Shown piece after piece: positions 13,924 through 19,946 of a stretch of DNA of 19,946 nt. The notes below the pieces were generated by a model. It was not told where the DNA came from. It ran no database searches and saw nothing but the letters and a program-made list of their open reading frames with translations. Where the stretch lies: the NCBI GenBank assembly GCA_018263655.1, contig JAANWY010000326.1:6532-26477 (forward strand). The letters are read 5' to 3'. Source of the DNA: Anaerolineales bacterium (GTDB taxonomy: Bacteria; Chloroflexota; Anaerolineae; Epilineales; JAANWY01). Position 1 is the first letter of the stretch; the number at the start of each line of letters is the position of its first letter. The position numbers were made by a program, and so were the translations under genes.

Positions 13924-15228
13924 ATGACTAACGCTAACATTATCACTGTCGAACTCACTGACATGGCCCACGGCGGATCGGCGCTGGGCCGGCACGAGGG
14001 TAAGGTGATCTTCGTCGATGGCGGGCTGCCAGGTGAGAGGGTGCGGGCCGCCATCGTGGAGGATCACAAAAGCTACGCCCAGGGCCGGGTGGCCGAGGTC
14101 GTGGACACTGTGCCGGACCGGATTGCCGAGCCGCGCTGCCCCCACTTCGGTGATCCGGGAAGGCGCTTCAGTGCTGCCGGACCGGAGAGCGCCGGCCGTT
14201 TTTGCGGCGGCTGTCAGTGGCAACATGCCGGCTACCCCGCCCAGTTGCGCTACAAGCGCGCTATCGTTGCCGATCAGTTGCAGCGCATTGGGCGCATCGA
14301 GGAGCCAGTCGTGCGCCCGACACTGGGCATGGGGACGCCCTGGCACTACCGCAACAATGCACAGTTCAGGCTGGGGCCTGATGGCGAATTTGGGTTTGTC
14401 GGCATAGACGGCCAGACAGTTGTTGACGTGGATGTCTGTCACACCATCCATCCGTCGCTCATGGAGCTATTCGAAGAGTTGGAGCTGGATTTTCCGGCGC
14501 TGGAGCAGGTGACGCTGCGGGCTGGGATCAACACTGGCGATCAGATGGTGATCCTGCAGACGGCTGATAACGAGCCGCCCGCGATTGACATTGACATAAG
14601 TGGGTCTTGTGTCTTGAACTTGACGGACGGGCCGGCGGTTGCTCTGGCGGGTGACACGTTCATCGAGGAAGAGTTGCTGGGACATCAGTTTTGGATTTCG
14701 GCCGGCTCGTTCTTCCAGGTCAACACCGAAATGGCCGTCCAGTTGGTGAATGTCGTGCGCGACTACCTCGATCCACGCGGTTACGAAGTGTTGTTGGATC
14801 TCTACTGCGGCGTCGGCACCTTCGGCGTGTGCCTGGCGGACTCGGTTACCGAGGTGATCGGCGTCGAGGAGAACCCCGTGGCCGTCGACGACGCGGTGGC
14901 TAATGCTGAGATGTTGGGGAACGTTTGGTTTTACGAGGGGCCTGTCGAGGAGACGTTGCCGGGGGTCGATGAGTCTATCGACTTGGTTGTGTTGGACCCG
15001 CCCCGGACTGGCGTGGAGCGGGAGGCGCTGGAGACGTTGGCCGGCATGCGTGCATCACGCATTGTCTACGTATCGTGCGATCCGGCGACGTTGGCGCGGG
15101 ACGTGCGCCGGCTGGGGGAGGCTGGCTATCGCTTGGTCGAGGTGCAGCCGGTGGACCTTTTTCCGCAGACGTATCATATTGAGTCAGTGGCCCTGTTGGA
15201 GTCTGGAAATGGCAAAAATCGATTCTGA
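13924..15228 (+). CDS. RlmD/TrmA-family 23S rRNA (uracil-C5)-methyltransferase
   Basis: A 434-residue enzyme of the RumA/RlmD/RlmCD family, which transfers a methyl group from S-adenosylmethionine to C5 of uracil in rRNA (less likely tRNA). An N-terminal TRAM domain covers about 1-62 (MAHGGSALGRHEGKVIFV). Cluster cysteines C72, C94, C97 and C172 fit the [4Fe-4S] site of RumA (CPHF, CGGCQWQH, DVCHT). The methyltransferase domain has FFQVN with Q265, the SAM loop LDLYCGVGTFG (291-301), DPPRTG (358-363), the nucleophile C385 (VYVSCDPATLARD) and base E420 (TYHIESVALL). All expected catalytic residues are present. The target uracil cannot be told from sequence alone. Its last 20 bases overlap the next small gene, suggesting an operon continuing to the protease. 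Confidence 0.92.
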   Translation: MTNANIITVELTDMAHGGSALGRHEGKVIFVDGGLPGERVRAAIVEDHKSYAQGRVAEVVDTVPDRIAEPRCPHFGDPGRRFSAAGPESAGRFCGGCQWQHAGYPAQLRYKRAIVADQLQRIGRIEEPVVRPTLGMGTPWHYRNNAQFRLGPDGEFGFVGIDGQTVVDVDVCHTIHPSLMELFEELELDFPALEQVTLRAGINTGDQMVILQTADNEPPAIDIDISGSCVLNLTDGPAVALAGDTFIEEELLGHQFWISAGSFFQVNTEMAVQLVNVVRDYLDPRGYEVLLDLYCGVGTFGVCLADSVTEVIGVEENPVAVDDAVANAEMLGNVWFYEGPVEETLPGVDESIDLVVLDPPRTGVEREALETLAGMRASRIVYVSCDPATLARDVRRLGEAGYRLVEVQPVDLFPQTYHIESVALLESGNGKNRF

Positions 15229-15487
15229 GTTCAGACGGCGTCTGGAATCTGAGCCCACGCAACAGGTTGACATCGTTGCGCGCATCACCGACGATCCTCG
15301 GGATCGGCTGCCAGACGTGGCTGCACATGGTTTGATTGTTCGGCACACTTACAGTCTTGTCAAAGCGTTGGCGGCTTCCGGACCGAGCACGGCTGTTCTG
15401 GCGTTGGCCGGCGAACCGTGGGTAACGAAGATCGAGCCCGACGAGGAAGTGCGCACCATGGGGGAAGACTCGGCGGGATCGCGATGA
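15209..15487 (+). CDS. Small free-standing protein resembling a subtilisin prodomain (inhibitor I9-like)
   Basis: A 92-residue protein from ATG 15209, overlapping the methyltransferase stop by 20 bases. No domain is certain. It begins MAKIDSEFRRRLES, then VDIVARITDDP, then YSLVKALAASGPSTAV and EPWVTKIEPDEEVRTM. The order parallels the N-terminal 93 residues of the adjacent subtilisin (VPVIVRLRP, YDLLPAVAIQ, AAVDTIWPDLPVHTM), which is that enzyme's prodomain. I therefore infer a ferredoxin-like I9 inhibitor/chaperone fold acting on the neighbouring protease. There is no signal peptide, consistent with a cytoplasmic pair. The TGA stop overlaps an ATG of the protease frame (ATGA at 15484-15487), although a better start with a strong ribosome site lies at 15511. 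Confidence 0.7.
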   Translation: MAKIDSEFRRRLESEPTQQVDIVARITDDPRDRLPDVAAHGLIVRHTYSLVKALAASGPSTAVLALAGEPWVTKIEPDEEVRTMGEDSAGSR

Positions 15488-15510
15488 GATCGACAAGAGG
15501 GAGGAACATC

Positions 15511-16758
15511 ATGGACCCCCGCAAACTACATGGTACTCTGGCGATGGACGTGGAAGGTGCTCCCAGAGGTGAGACAGTACCCGTCATCGTTCGCTTGCGA
15601 CCGACGATGCGCGCGGTGTCTGCCGAGGCCGATGGGCTGATGGCCATGGCCGCCGGCCCGGCCGCGTATCGGTATGATCTGCTGCCGGCTGTCGCGATAC
15701 AGGCCACGCGCTCGCAGATCGAGGCTATGACTGACGAGGCGGCTGTCGATACGATTTGGCCTGATTTGCCCGTTCACACGATGCTGGATGATTCGGCCCC
15801 CATCGTGCGCGCGCCGACGGTGTGGGACGCTGGCTTCACGGGCCAGGGTGTGACCATCGCCATCGTTGATACCGGGATCGATGTAGATCACCCGGACTTT
15901 GCGGGGCGGATTGCCGATACAGCGGACTACACCGGCGAGGGCGCTGACGACAACAACGGGCACGGCACACATGTGGCGTCCATTGCCGCCGGCAGTGGCG
16001 CTGCCAGTGACGGTAAGTACCGGGGCGTCGCCCCAGCGGCGACGATTATGGCGGCTAAGGTTCTGAAAGGTGACGGAACCGGCCGGCAGAGTGACGTGAT
16101 GGCCGGCGTTGAGTGGGCTGTGCAGCAAGGTGCCCAGGTCATCAATCTATCTCTCGGTGGACCACCTGCGCCCTGTGACGGCACGGATGCGCTATCCGAG
16201 TTGATGAACGCTGCTGTTGATGCGGGCGTCGTCGCGTGTGTGGCGGCCGGCAATTCCGGCCCGGGTCGATTGACGATCGGTTCGCCGGGCTGTGCGCGCA
16301 AGCCGATTACTGTCGGTGCGACGATAAGCGACCCAACGACTACGCACGACCGGGTAGCGGAGTTCTCATCGCGTGGCCCGACGGCCGATGGCCGGCGCAA
16401 ACCGGATTTAGCCTTGCCTGGCGTGGGCATTATTGCGGCGCGTGCCGGCGGTACCTCGCTGGGCGACGTCATTGATGACCATTACACGTCGCTGCAAGGC
16501 ACCAGCATGGCGACGCCGCACGCAGCGGGGATTGCGACTTTGCTCCTATCGACCAATCCGGACCTCAGCCCCGAACAGGTCAAGCGACGCATGGTGGCCG
16601 GGGCGCGAACGATGCACCTCGAAGGCAATGCGCAGGGCGCGGGGCGTGCTGATGCGTACAACGCGTTCCTGGATCAGGCGGGCCAGCCCTTGCCGGCATC
16701 GCCGGCCGAAGAACCCCGCGGCTGTCTTGCGGGCGTGATGGGCCTGCTCCGCCGTTAG
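15511..16758 (+). CDS. Cytoplasmic subtilisin-like serine protease (S8 family)
   Basis: A 415-residue S8 peptidase. The catalytic triad is visible: D120 (IAIVDTGIDVDHPDF), H151 (NNGHGTHVASIAAG) and S332 (LQGTSMATPHAAG). The oxyanion-hole residue is N248 (VACVAAGNSGPG). A short prodomain covers about 20-93. There is no secretion signal or transmembrane helix, so it resembles intracellular subtilisins rather than secreted ones. The C-terminus ends in a short hydrophobic-basic tail (GCLAGVMGLLRR). ATG 15511 is chosen because GGGAGG lies 7 bases upstream; ATG 15484 would give a 9-residue longer protein with translational coupling to the small upstream gene. A mobile repeat sits 6 bp after its stop codon. 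Confidence 0.94.
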   Translation: MDPRKLHGTLAMDVEGAPRGETVPVIVRLRPTMRAVSAEADGLMAMAAGPAAYRYDLLPAVAIQATRSQIEAMTDEAAVDTIWPDLPVHTMLDDSAPIVRAPTVWDAGFTGQGVTIAIVDTGIDVDHPDFAGRIADTADYTGEGADDNNGHGTHVASIAAGSGAASDGKYRGVAPAATIMAAKVLKGDGTGRQSDVMAGVEWAVQQGAQVINLSLGGPPAPCDGTDALSELMNAAVDAGVVACVAAGNSGPGRLTIGSPGCARKPITVGATISDPTTTHDRVAEFSSRGPTADGRRKPDLALPGVGIIAARAGGTSLGDVIDDHYTSLQGTSMATPHAAGIATLLLSTNPDLSPEQVKRRMVAGARTMHLEGNAQGAGRADAYNAFLDQAGQPLPASPAEEPRGCLAGVMGLLRR

Positions 16759-16874
16759 CTTGACGTAACCGTTCAGGAGGTATCAGGGCTAGCATCCCGA
16801 GTAGCGCGAAACGACGTCCTGAGCCTGTCGAAGGGATGCTCCATAGGTTGCCCCCTGAACGCTTACAGCTTGAC
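16757..16874. mobile_element. GTAA-ended MITE-like element, type A, with 8-bp target duplication
   Basis: A 102-bp element at 16765-16866. The ends GTAACCGTTCAGG and CCTGAACGCTTAC are inverted (12 of 13 match), and weaker pairing continues to 33 bp (23 of 33). A perfect 8-bp direct repeat, AGCTTGAC, flanks it at 16757-16764 and 16867-16874. The left copy includes the last two bases of the protease stop codon. The interior has the GCTAGCATCCCGAGTAG segment and the CGTCCTGAGCCTGTCGAAGG core. There is no coding sequence. Confidence 0.85.
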
Positions 16875-16896
16875 ATCACTAGGTTTCGTCCCACTT

Positions 16897-16925
16897 TTGA
16901 CAGCCGGCGGGGAATGTGGTAGTAT
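16897..16925 (+). promoter_or_regulatory. Sigma-70/sigma-A-type promoter of the riboswitch-transporter unit
   Basis: TTGACA at 16897-16902 and TAGTAT at 16920-16925 are separated by 17 bases. This is a perfect -35 box and a good -10 box at ideal spacing. Transcription would start near 16932, about 43 bases before the riboswitch aptamer. Confidence 0.75.
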
Positions 16926-16938
16926 TGCTGAGTAGTTG

Positions 16939-16978
16939 AACAGAATAGCTTGTCATCTAACAGAATAGCTTGTCACCT
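16939..16978. repeat. Two tandem copies of a 20-bp unit at the start of the leader
   Basis: AACAGAATAGCTTGTCATCT at 16939-16958 is followed directly by the same unit with a single T-to-C change at 16959-16978. The second copy supplies the ACCTA that can form the 5-prime side of the riboswitch closing stem. Confidence 0.9.
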
Positions 16979-17105
16979 AATTGTTGCTTTCCGGGGCGAA
17001 GAAGCTCGGTGAGTAGTGAGCGGAGGACCCGGTTTTTGGGGTGCACCTCACTTGGACGTGGGGCGGGCGTCTTTCGGCTTGAACCCGACAGCTAACTCCG
17101 TAGGT
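16975..17105 (+). promoter_or_regulatory. c-di-AMP riboswitch aptamer (ydaO-yuaA class)
   Basis: The two most conserved blocks of the ydaO-yuaA class are present in order: GCGGAGGACCCGGTTTTTGG followed by GGTG (about 17019-17043), and AACCCGACAGCTAACTCCGT (about 17082-17101). ACCTA at 16975-16979 can pair with TAGGT at 17101-17105 to close the structure as stem P1. This class binds cyclic di-AMP and usually turns off K+ or amino-acid transport genes when the messenger is high. That fits the APC transporter downstream and the terminator at 17171. The exact edges are my estimate. Confidence 0.9.
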
Positions 17106-17170
17106 ATCGGAAGAGGCAGGCCTGTGTGAATCCTTGATGTGTCAATACATCTGAATAGTCAAGGCTAACC

Positions 17171-17203
17171 AGGGTCGTAGCTCTGTCTGCGACCCTTTCT
17201 TGT
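17171..17203 (+). terminator. Intrinsic terminator, expression platform of the riboswitch
   Basis: AGGGTCGTAG (17171-17180) pairs with CTGCGACCCT (17187-17196), with one G-U, around a short loop. The T-rich run TTCTTGTT follows. It lies about 65 bases after the aptamer and 177 bases before the transporter start, as expected for c-di-AMP-dependent premature termination. Confidence 0.8.
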
Positions 17204-17218
17204 TGCAGTGAAGACATA

Positions 17219-17369
17219 CATAAAAAGGTGACTACTCAGGCACCTCGTGCCTACACAAGAAGGGTGCGGAAAAATGGGGTCGGTGGGGGGCCGGCCGGCC
17301 CCCCACCGACCCCATTTTTCCGCATTTCTCAACTGCGAAGGCGGTAGTCTGAGTAGTTACCATAAAAGG
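17219..17369. mobile_element. MITE-like insertion in the riboswitch leader, carrying a 60-bp palindrome
   Basis: The ends GTGACTACTCAG (17228-17239) and CTGAGTAGTTAC (17349-17360) are inverted repeats (11 of 12) and match the GTAA-family ends at about 9 of 12 positions. They are flanked by CATAAAAAG (17219-17227) and CATAAAAGG (17361-17369), an 8-of-9 direct repeat consistent with a target duplication. The interior contains the small hairpin AGGCAC-CTC-GTGCCT (17238-17252) and the large palindrome. The right flank copy runs into the transporter ribosome-binding site (AAAAGGAGA). Confidence 0.7.
17265..17324. repeat. Perfect 60-bp palindrome with no spacer
   Basis: Bases 17265-17294 are the exact reverse complement of 17295-17324. 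The centre is GGCCGGCC, and the outer parts contain GGAAAAATGGGG and CCCCATTTTTCC. In RNA this would be a very stable GC hairpin ending in ATTTTT, so it could act as a terminator in both directions. Confidence 0.95.
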
Positions 17370-17379
17370 AGAAGAAAAC

Positions 17380-19695
17380 GTGGCTGATCAACCGATGGAT
17401 ATTACTCTGAGCCGCGATCTGGGACTGTTTGATGTCACCATGATCGGCGTCGGCGCCATGATTGGCGCCGGCATATTTGTGCTGACCGGACTGGCGGCTG
17501 GGACAGCCGGCCCGGCCCTCGTCTTGGCGTTTTTCCTCAACGGTGTTGTAGCCGCGTTGACCGCCATGGCCTATGCGGAGCTGGGATCAGGTTTCCCGGA
17601 GGCGGGCGGTGGCTATCTGTGGGTCAAAGAAGCATTGGGAGGCATGCAAGGCTTCCTCGGAGGGTGGATGAGCTGGTTTGCCCATGCTGTCGCCGGCAGC
17701 CTATACGCCTTGGCATTCGGCAGCTTTGCCGCAGAGCTTTGGCACATGGCCAACCTACCCGATTTCGGGCTGGGCACGTCAGGCTTGCGCTATGGCTTCA
17801 TGACCCTGATCATCCTGGCATTCACCTACTTGAACTACAGGGGGGCTTCGGAAACGGGTACCGTCGGCAATATTATCACCATCACCAAGGTGATCATTCT
17901 GGGACTCTTCTGTGCCTTTGGGCTGGTAGCCATGTTTCGCCATCCGGAAGGCTGGACAACTCGCTTCACGGAAGGCTTCATGCCCGAGGGCTGGCTGGGC
18001 ATCTTCACGGCGATGGGGTTGACCTTCATCGCCTTCGAGGGCTACGAGATCATTGCCCAATCCGGCGAGGAGATTAAGGACCCCATGCGCAATCTGCCGC
18101 GTGCGACGTTCATCTCCATCGGCGTGGTGGTACTCATCTACATGGTCGTGGCCTTTGTGGCCATCGGAGCCATTGAGGCGCCAGCCGGCCTGCGCACGTA
18201 TCAGTTCCTGGGCCAGGCCGGGGAGACTGCCATTGTCGAGGCCGCGCGCCAGTTCATGCCATACGGAGCCATCATTCTGTTGTTTAGCGCTCTCGCTTCC
18301 ACGATGTCTGCCCTGAACGCGACGACGTATTCGTCGTCCCGCGTCTCTTTCGCCATGGGGCGCGATCACAACTTGCCGCCAATCTTCTCGAAGATACACT
18401 CCATACGGCACACGCCGTTTGGCGCGGTTCTCCTTTCGGGCGCTCTCATCCTTAGTATGGCCTGGGCGCTACCCATCGAGGATGTGGCGGCAGCGGCCGA
18501 TCTGATGTTCTTGTTCCTGTTCATTCAAGTGAACGTATCGGTGATGCGCCTCCGGTTGCGGCGGCCGGACCTGGAGCGGGGTTTCATTACCCCACTGTTC
18601 CCGTTTATCCCCATCTTAGCCATCGTCTTGATGGTGATATTGGCCGGCTTCCTGTATTTCTACAGTCCCATTGGCTGGTACGTGGGCCTGGCCTGGATTG
18701 TGGCCGGCATGCTGCTCTACTACGGCCATTTCTCCAATGTTGAACGATTGGAGAAACCCAAGGAGATCCTACTGGAGGAGGTCCTGGTCAGCAAGGACTA
18801 CTCAGTGGTCGTGCCTGTGGCCACCCAGGAACAGGCGCGCATTCTGGGTCTCATTGGATCGGTCCTGGCCAAGGATCGTGATGGAGAGGTGCTGGCGTTG
18901 CACGTCGCGCGCGTGCCACCCCAGCTTGAGCTCGGCGAAGGCCGTGTCTTCCTAAAAGCAGGGCGCCCCGTGCTTGAGACCGTAATTGAGCAAGCGAAGC
19001 AGTGGGATGTGCCGGTGCACACCATGATTCGTCTGAGTCGAGATGTGGCGAAGGCTGTGCGCAGGACCGTTGAGGAGAACGCTAGTGATCTGATTGTGTT
19101 GGGTTGGCCGGGCTATACCAATACAGCCGGCCGCATCTTCGGCAGCGTAATCGATGACATTGTGGACAACCCGCCAACCGACATCGCCGTGGTACGCTAC
19201 CGTGAATTCCGTCCCCTGAAGTCGATCCTGGTGCCGGTCGCCGGCGGCTCCAACAGCCGGCGTGCAGCGCGGATGGCGGCCAGCATGGCGCGGCGGTCCC
19301 AAAACGGCCCCGTCAATGTCACAGCACTGCGTGTTATTCGACCCGGCGCGAGTGAGCGGGACCGTATCCGGGCCCGGCAGGACCTTGCGCAATCGGTGCA
19401 AGACATCCCCTGGGAATTCGACCTGCAAGTGGTCGAGGGCAACGATGTGGTGGAGACAACAGTGCGGGAAGCGAAAAAGCATAATCTCATCGCCATTGGT
19501 GCGGCAGACGAGCCGCTCTTCAGGAATTTGCTAGTTGGGAGTATTCCGGAGCAGATTGCGCGCCGCGCCGAGGTGACGACCGTCATGGTCAAACGGCGCC
19601 ACGGGCGCATCAAGTCGATGCTGCGCGAGACGGTCCTCCAGCCCACGACGGGTGAGCGGGTAACGCGCGGTGATCGGCGTACGCCGGCGGACTGA
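17380..19695 (+). CDS. APC-superfamily transporter with two C-terminal universal stress protein domains
   Basis: A 771-residue protein. Residues about 10-455 form an APC permease with about 12 membrane helices. Helix 1 is the broken helix IGVGAMIGAGIFVLTG, and helix 6 contains TFIAFEGYEIIAQSGEEI. Two cytoplasmic universal stress protein (USP) domains follow, at about 472-600 (YSVVVPVATQEQARI to FGSVIDDIVDNPPTDIAVVR) and 611-735 (KSILVPVAGGSNSRRAARM to LVGSIPEQIARRAEVTTVMVK). The c-di-AMP riboswitch upstream points to K+ uptake (as with Bacillus KimA/YdaO) or amino-acid uptake. The sequence alone does not decide the substrate. The USP domains may bind ATP or c-di-AMP, which is inference. GTG 17380 is the start, with AAAAGGAGA about 8 bases upstream; ATG 17395 is an alternative. 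The C-terminal 25 residues after the second USP domain look unstructured. Confidence 0.9.
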   Translation: MADQPMDITLSRDLGLFDVTMIGVGAMIGAGIFVLTGLAAGTAGPALVLAFFLNGVVAALTAMAYAELGSGFPEAGGGYLWVKEALGGMQGFLGGWMSWFAHAVAGSLYALAFGSFAAELWHMANLPDFGLGTSGLRYGFMTLIILAFTYLNYRGASETGTVGNIITITKVIILGLFCAFGLVAMFRHPEGWTTRFTEGFMPEGWLGIFTAMGLTFIAFEGYEIIAQSGEEIKDPMRNLPRATFISIGVVVLIYMVVAFVAIGAIEAPAGLRTYQFLGQAGETAIVEAARQFMPYGAIILLFSALASTMSALNATTYSSSRVSFAMGRDHNLPPIFSKIHSIRHTPFGAVLLSGALILSMAWALPIEDVAAAADLMFLFLFIQVNVSVMRLRLRRPDLERGFITPLFPFIPILAIVLMVILAGFLYFYSPIGWYVGLAWIVAGMLLYYGHFSNVERLEKPKEILLEEVLVSKDYSVVVPVATQEQARILGLIGSVLAKDRDGEVLALHVARVPPQLELGEGRVFLKAGRPVLETVIEQAKQWDVPVHTMIRLSRDVAKAVRRTVEENASDLIVLGWPGYTNTAGRIFGSVIDDIVDNPPTDIAVVRYREFRPLKSILVPVAGGSNSRRAARMAASMARRSQNGPVNVTALRVIRPGASERDRIRARQDLAQSVQDIPWEFDLQVVEGNDVVETTVREAKKHNLIAIGAADEPLFRNLLVGSIPEQIARRAEVTTVMVKRRHGRIKSMLRETVLQPTTGERVTRGDRRTPAD

Positions 19696-19836
19696 ACGCT
19701 GCCCTGGCGTTGGAGATCGCCGTGGCGCTGGCCCGGCAGCAGACCGAGCCGGTATCGGTGACCTCGTTGTTTGTGGCGCAGCCAGGCAATAGCCGACACG
19801 CGGAGGCGGGACGCACCAGTGTGGAGAACCTTGTTA
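19680..19836 (+). pseudogene. Fragment of a further USP-like domain, cut by a mobile repeat
   Basis: In another frame from the transporter, and overlapping its stop, the sequence reads YAGGLNAALALEIAVALARQ, then VSVTSLFVAQPGN and GRTSVENLVSN. This matches the start of a USP domain (compare VPVAGGSNSRRAARMAASMA in the preceding gene). In-frame stops lie just upstream and there is no credible start codon. The frame runs into a GTAA-ended repeat at 19837. I read it as the remnant of a former third USP domain or of a separate usp gene, broken by frameshift and insertion. Confidence 0.55.
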
Positions 19837-19946
19837 GTAACCGTTCAGGAGGTATCAGGACTAGCATCCTGAGTAGGTCGAAACGAAGTGGAGACCGTAT
19901 CGAAGGGTGCGGGTTTGCGACGGTTCTTCGAACAAGCCGCACCCCC
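19837..19946. mobile_element. GTAA-ended repeat, type A (partial, runs off the window)
   Basis: It begins GTAACCGTTCAGGAGGTATC and then GACTAGCATCCTGAGTAG, nearly the same as the element at 16765. It continues with GTATCGAAGGGTGCGGGTTT and the loop-and-return sequence seen at 5919-5966. The right end is outside the window. Confidence 0.75.

Overview
The window looks like a chromosomal segment of a free-living, GC-rich bacterium (roughly 60% G+C by eye), most probably Chloroflexota (Anaerolineae/Caldilinea-like). I infer this from the gene set, an SH3-domain membrane protein with a Thr/Pro-rich linker, heptanucleotide arrays and abundant hairpin repeats between genes. No rRNA or tRNA gene and no transposase, phage or CRISPR locus was seen. 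An Illumina-adapter-like sequence at 8975-9006 shows it comes from a short-read (perhaps metagenomic) assembly and that this spot is unreliable.

Layout. 1-214: end of a phosphoglycerate-mutase-type metalloenzyme. 215-582: two hairpin-rich mobile repeats. 583-4639: a tightly overlapping lutA-lutB-lutC operon for L-lactate oxidation, continuing into an M24 metallopeptidase-like gene. 4642-4774: another repeat. 4844-5491 (minus strand): a membrane-anchored SH3-domain protein. 5559-6107: a composite of nested repeats. 6128-8454: alanine dehydrogenase and a class I aminotransferase, overlapping by 4 bp. 8495-8755: a MITE-like element with other ends. 8853-10028: a beta-propeller lipoprotein split by the adapter-like sequence. 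10072-10883: a VapBC-type toxin-antitoxin pair. 10921-12375: gatB, followed by two heptamer arrays. 12604-13878: glutamate dehydrogenase. 13924-16758: a 23S rRNA uracil methyltransferase, a free-standing protease-prodomain-like protein and a cytoplasmic subtilisin. 16765-17360: a repeat, a promoter, a c-di-AMP riboswitch with terminator, and an inserted element carrying a 60-bp perfect palindrome. 17380-19695: an APC transporter fused to two universal-stress-protein domains. A fragment of a further USP domain follows, cut by another repeat at the window edge.

The metabolic genes fit together as carbon and nitrogen catabolism: lactate to pyruvate (LutABC), alanine to pyruvate (alanine dehydrogenase), amino-group transfer (aminotransferase) and glutamate to 2-oxoglutarate (glutamate dehydrogenase).

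The most notable structure is a family of small non-autonomous elements whose terminal inverted repeats begin GTAA (consensus near GTAACCGTTCAGG). Three copies have flanking direct repeats of 8, 11 and 8-9 bp. They sit at or just after stop codons, or inside a riboswitch leader. The ends and duplication size resemble the IS66 family, so I interpret them as IS66-type MITEs mobilised in trans.
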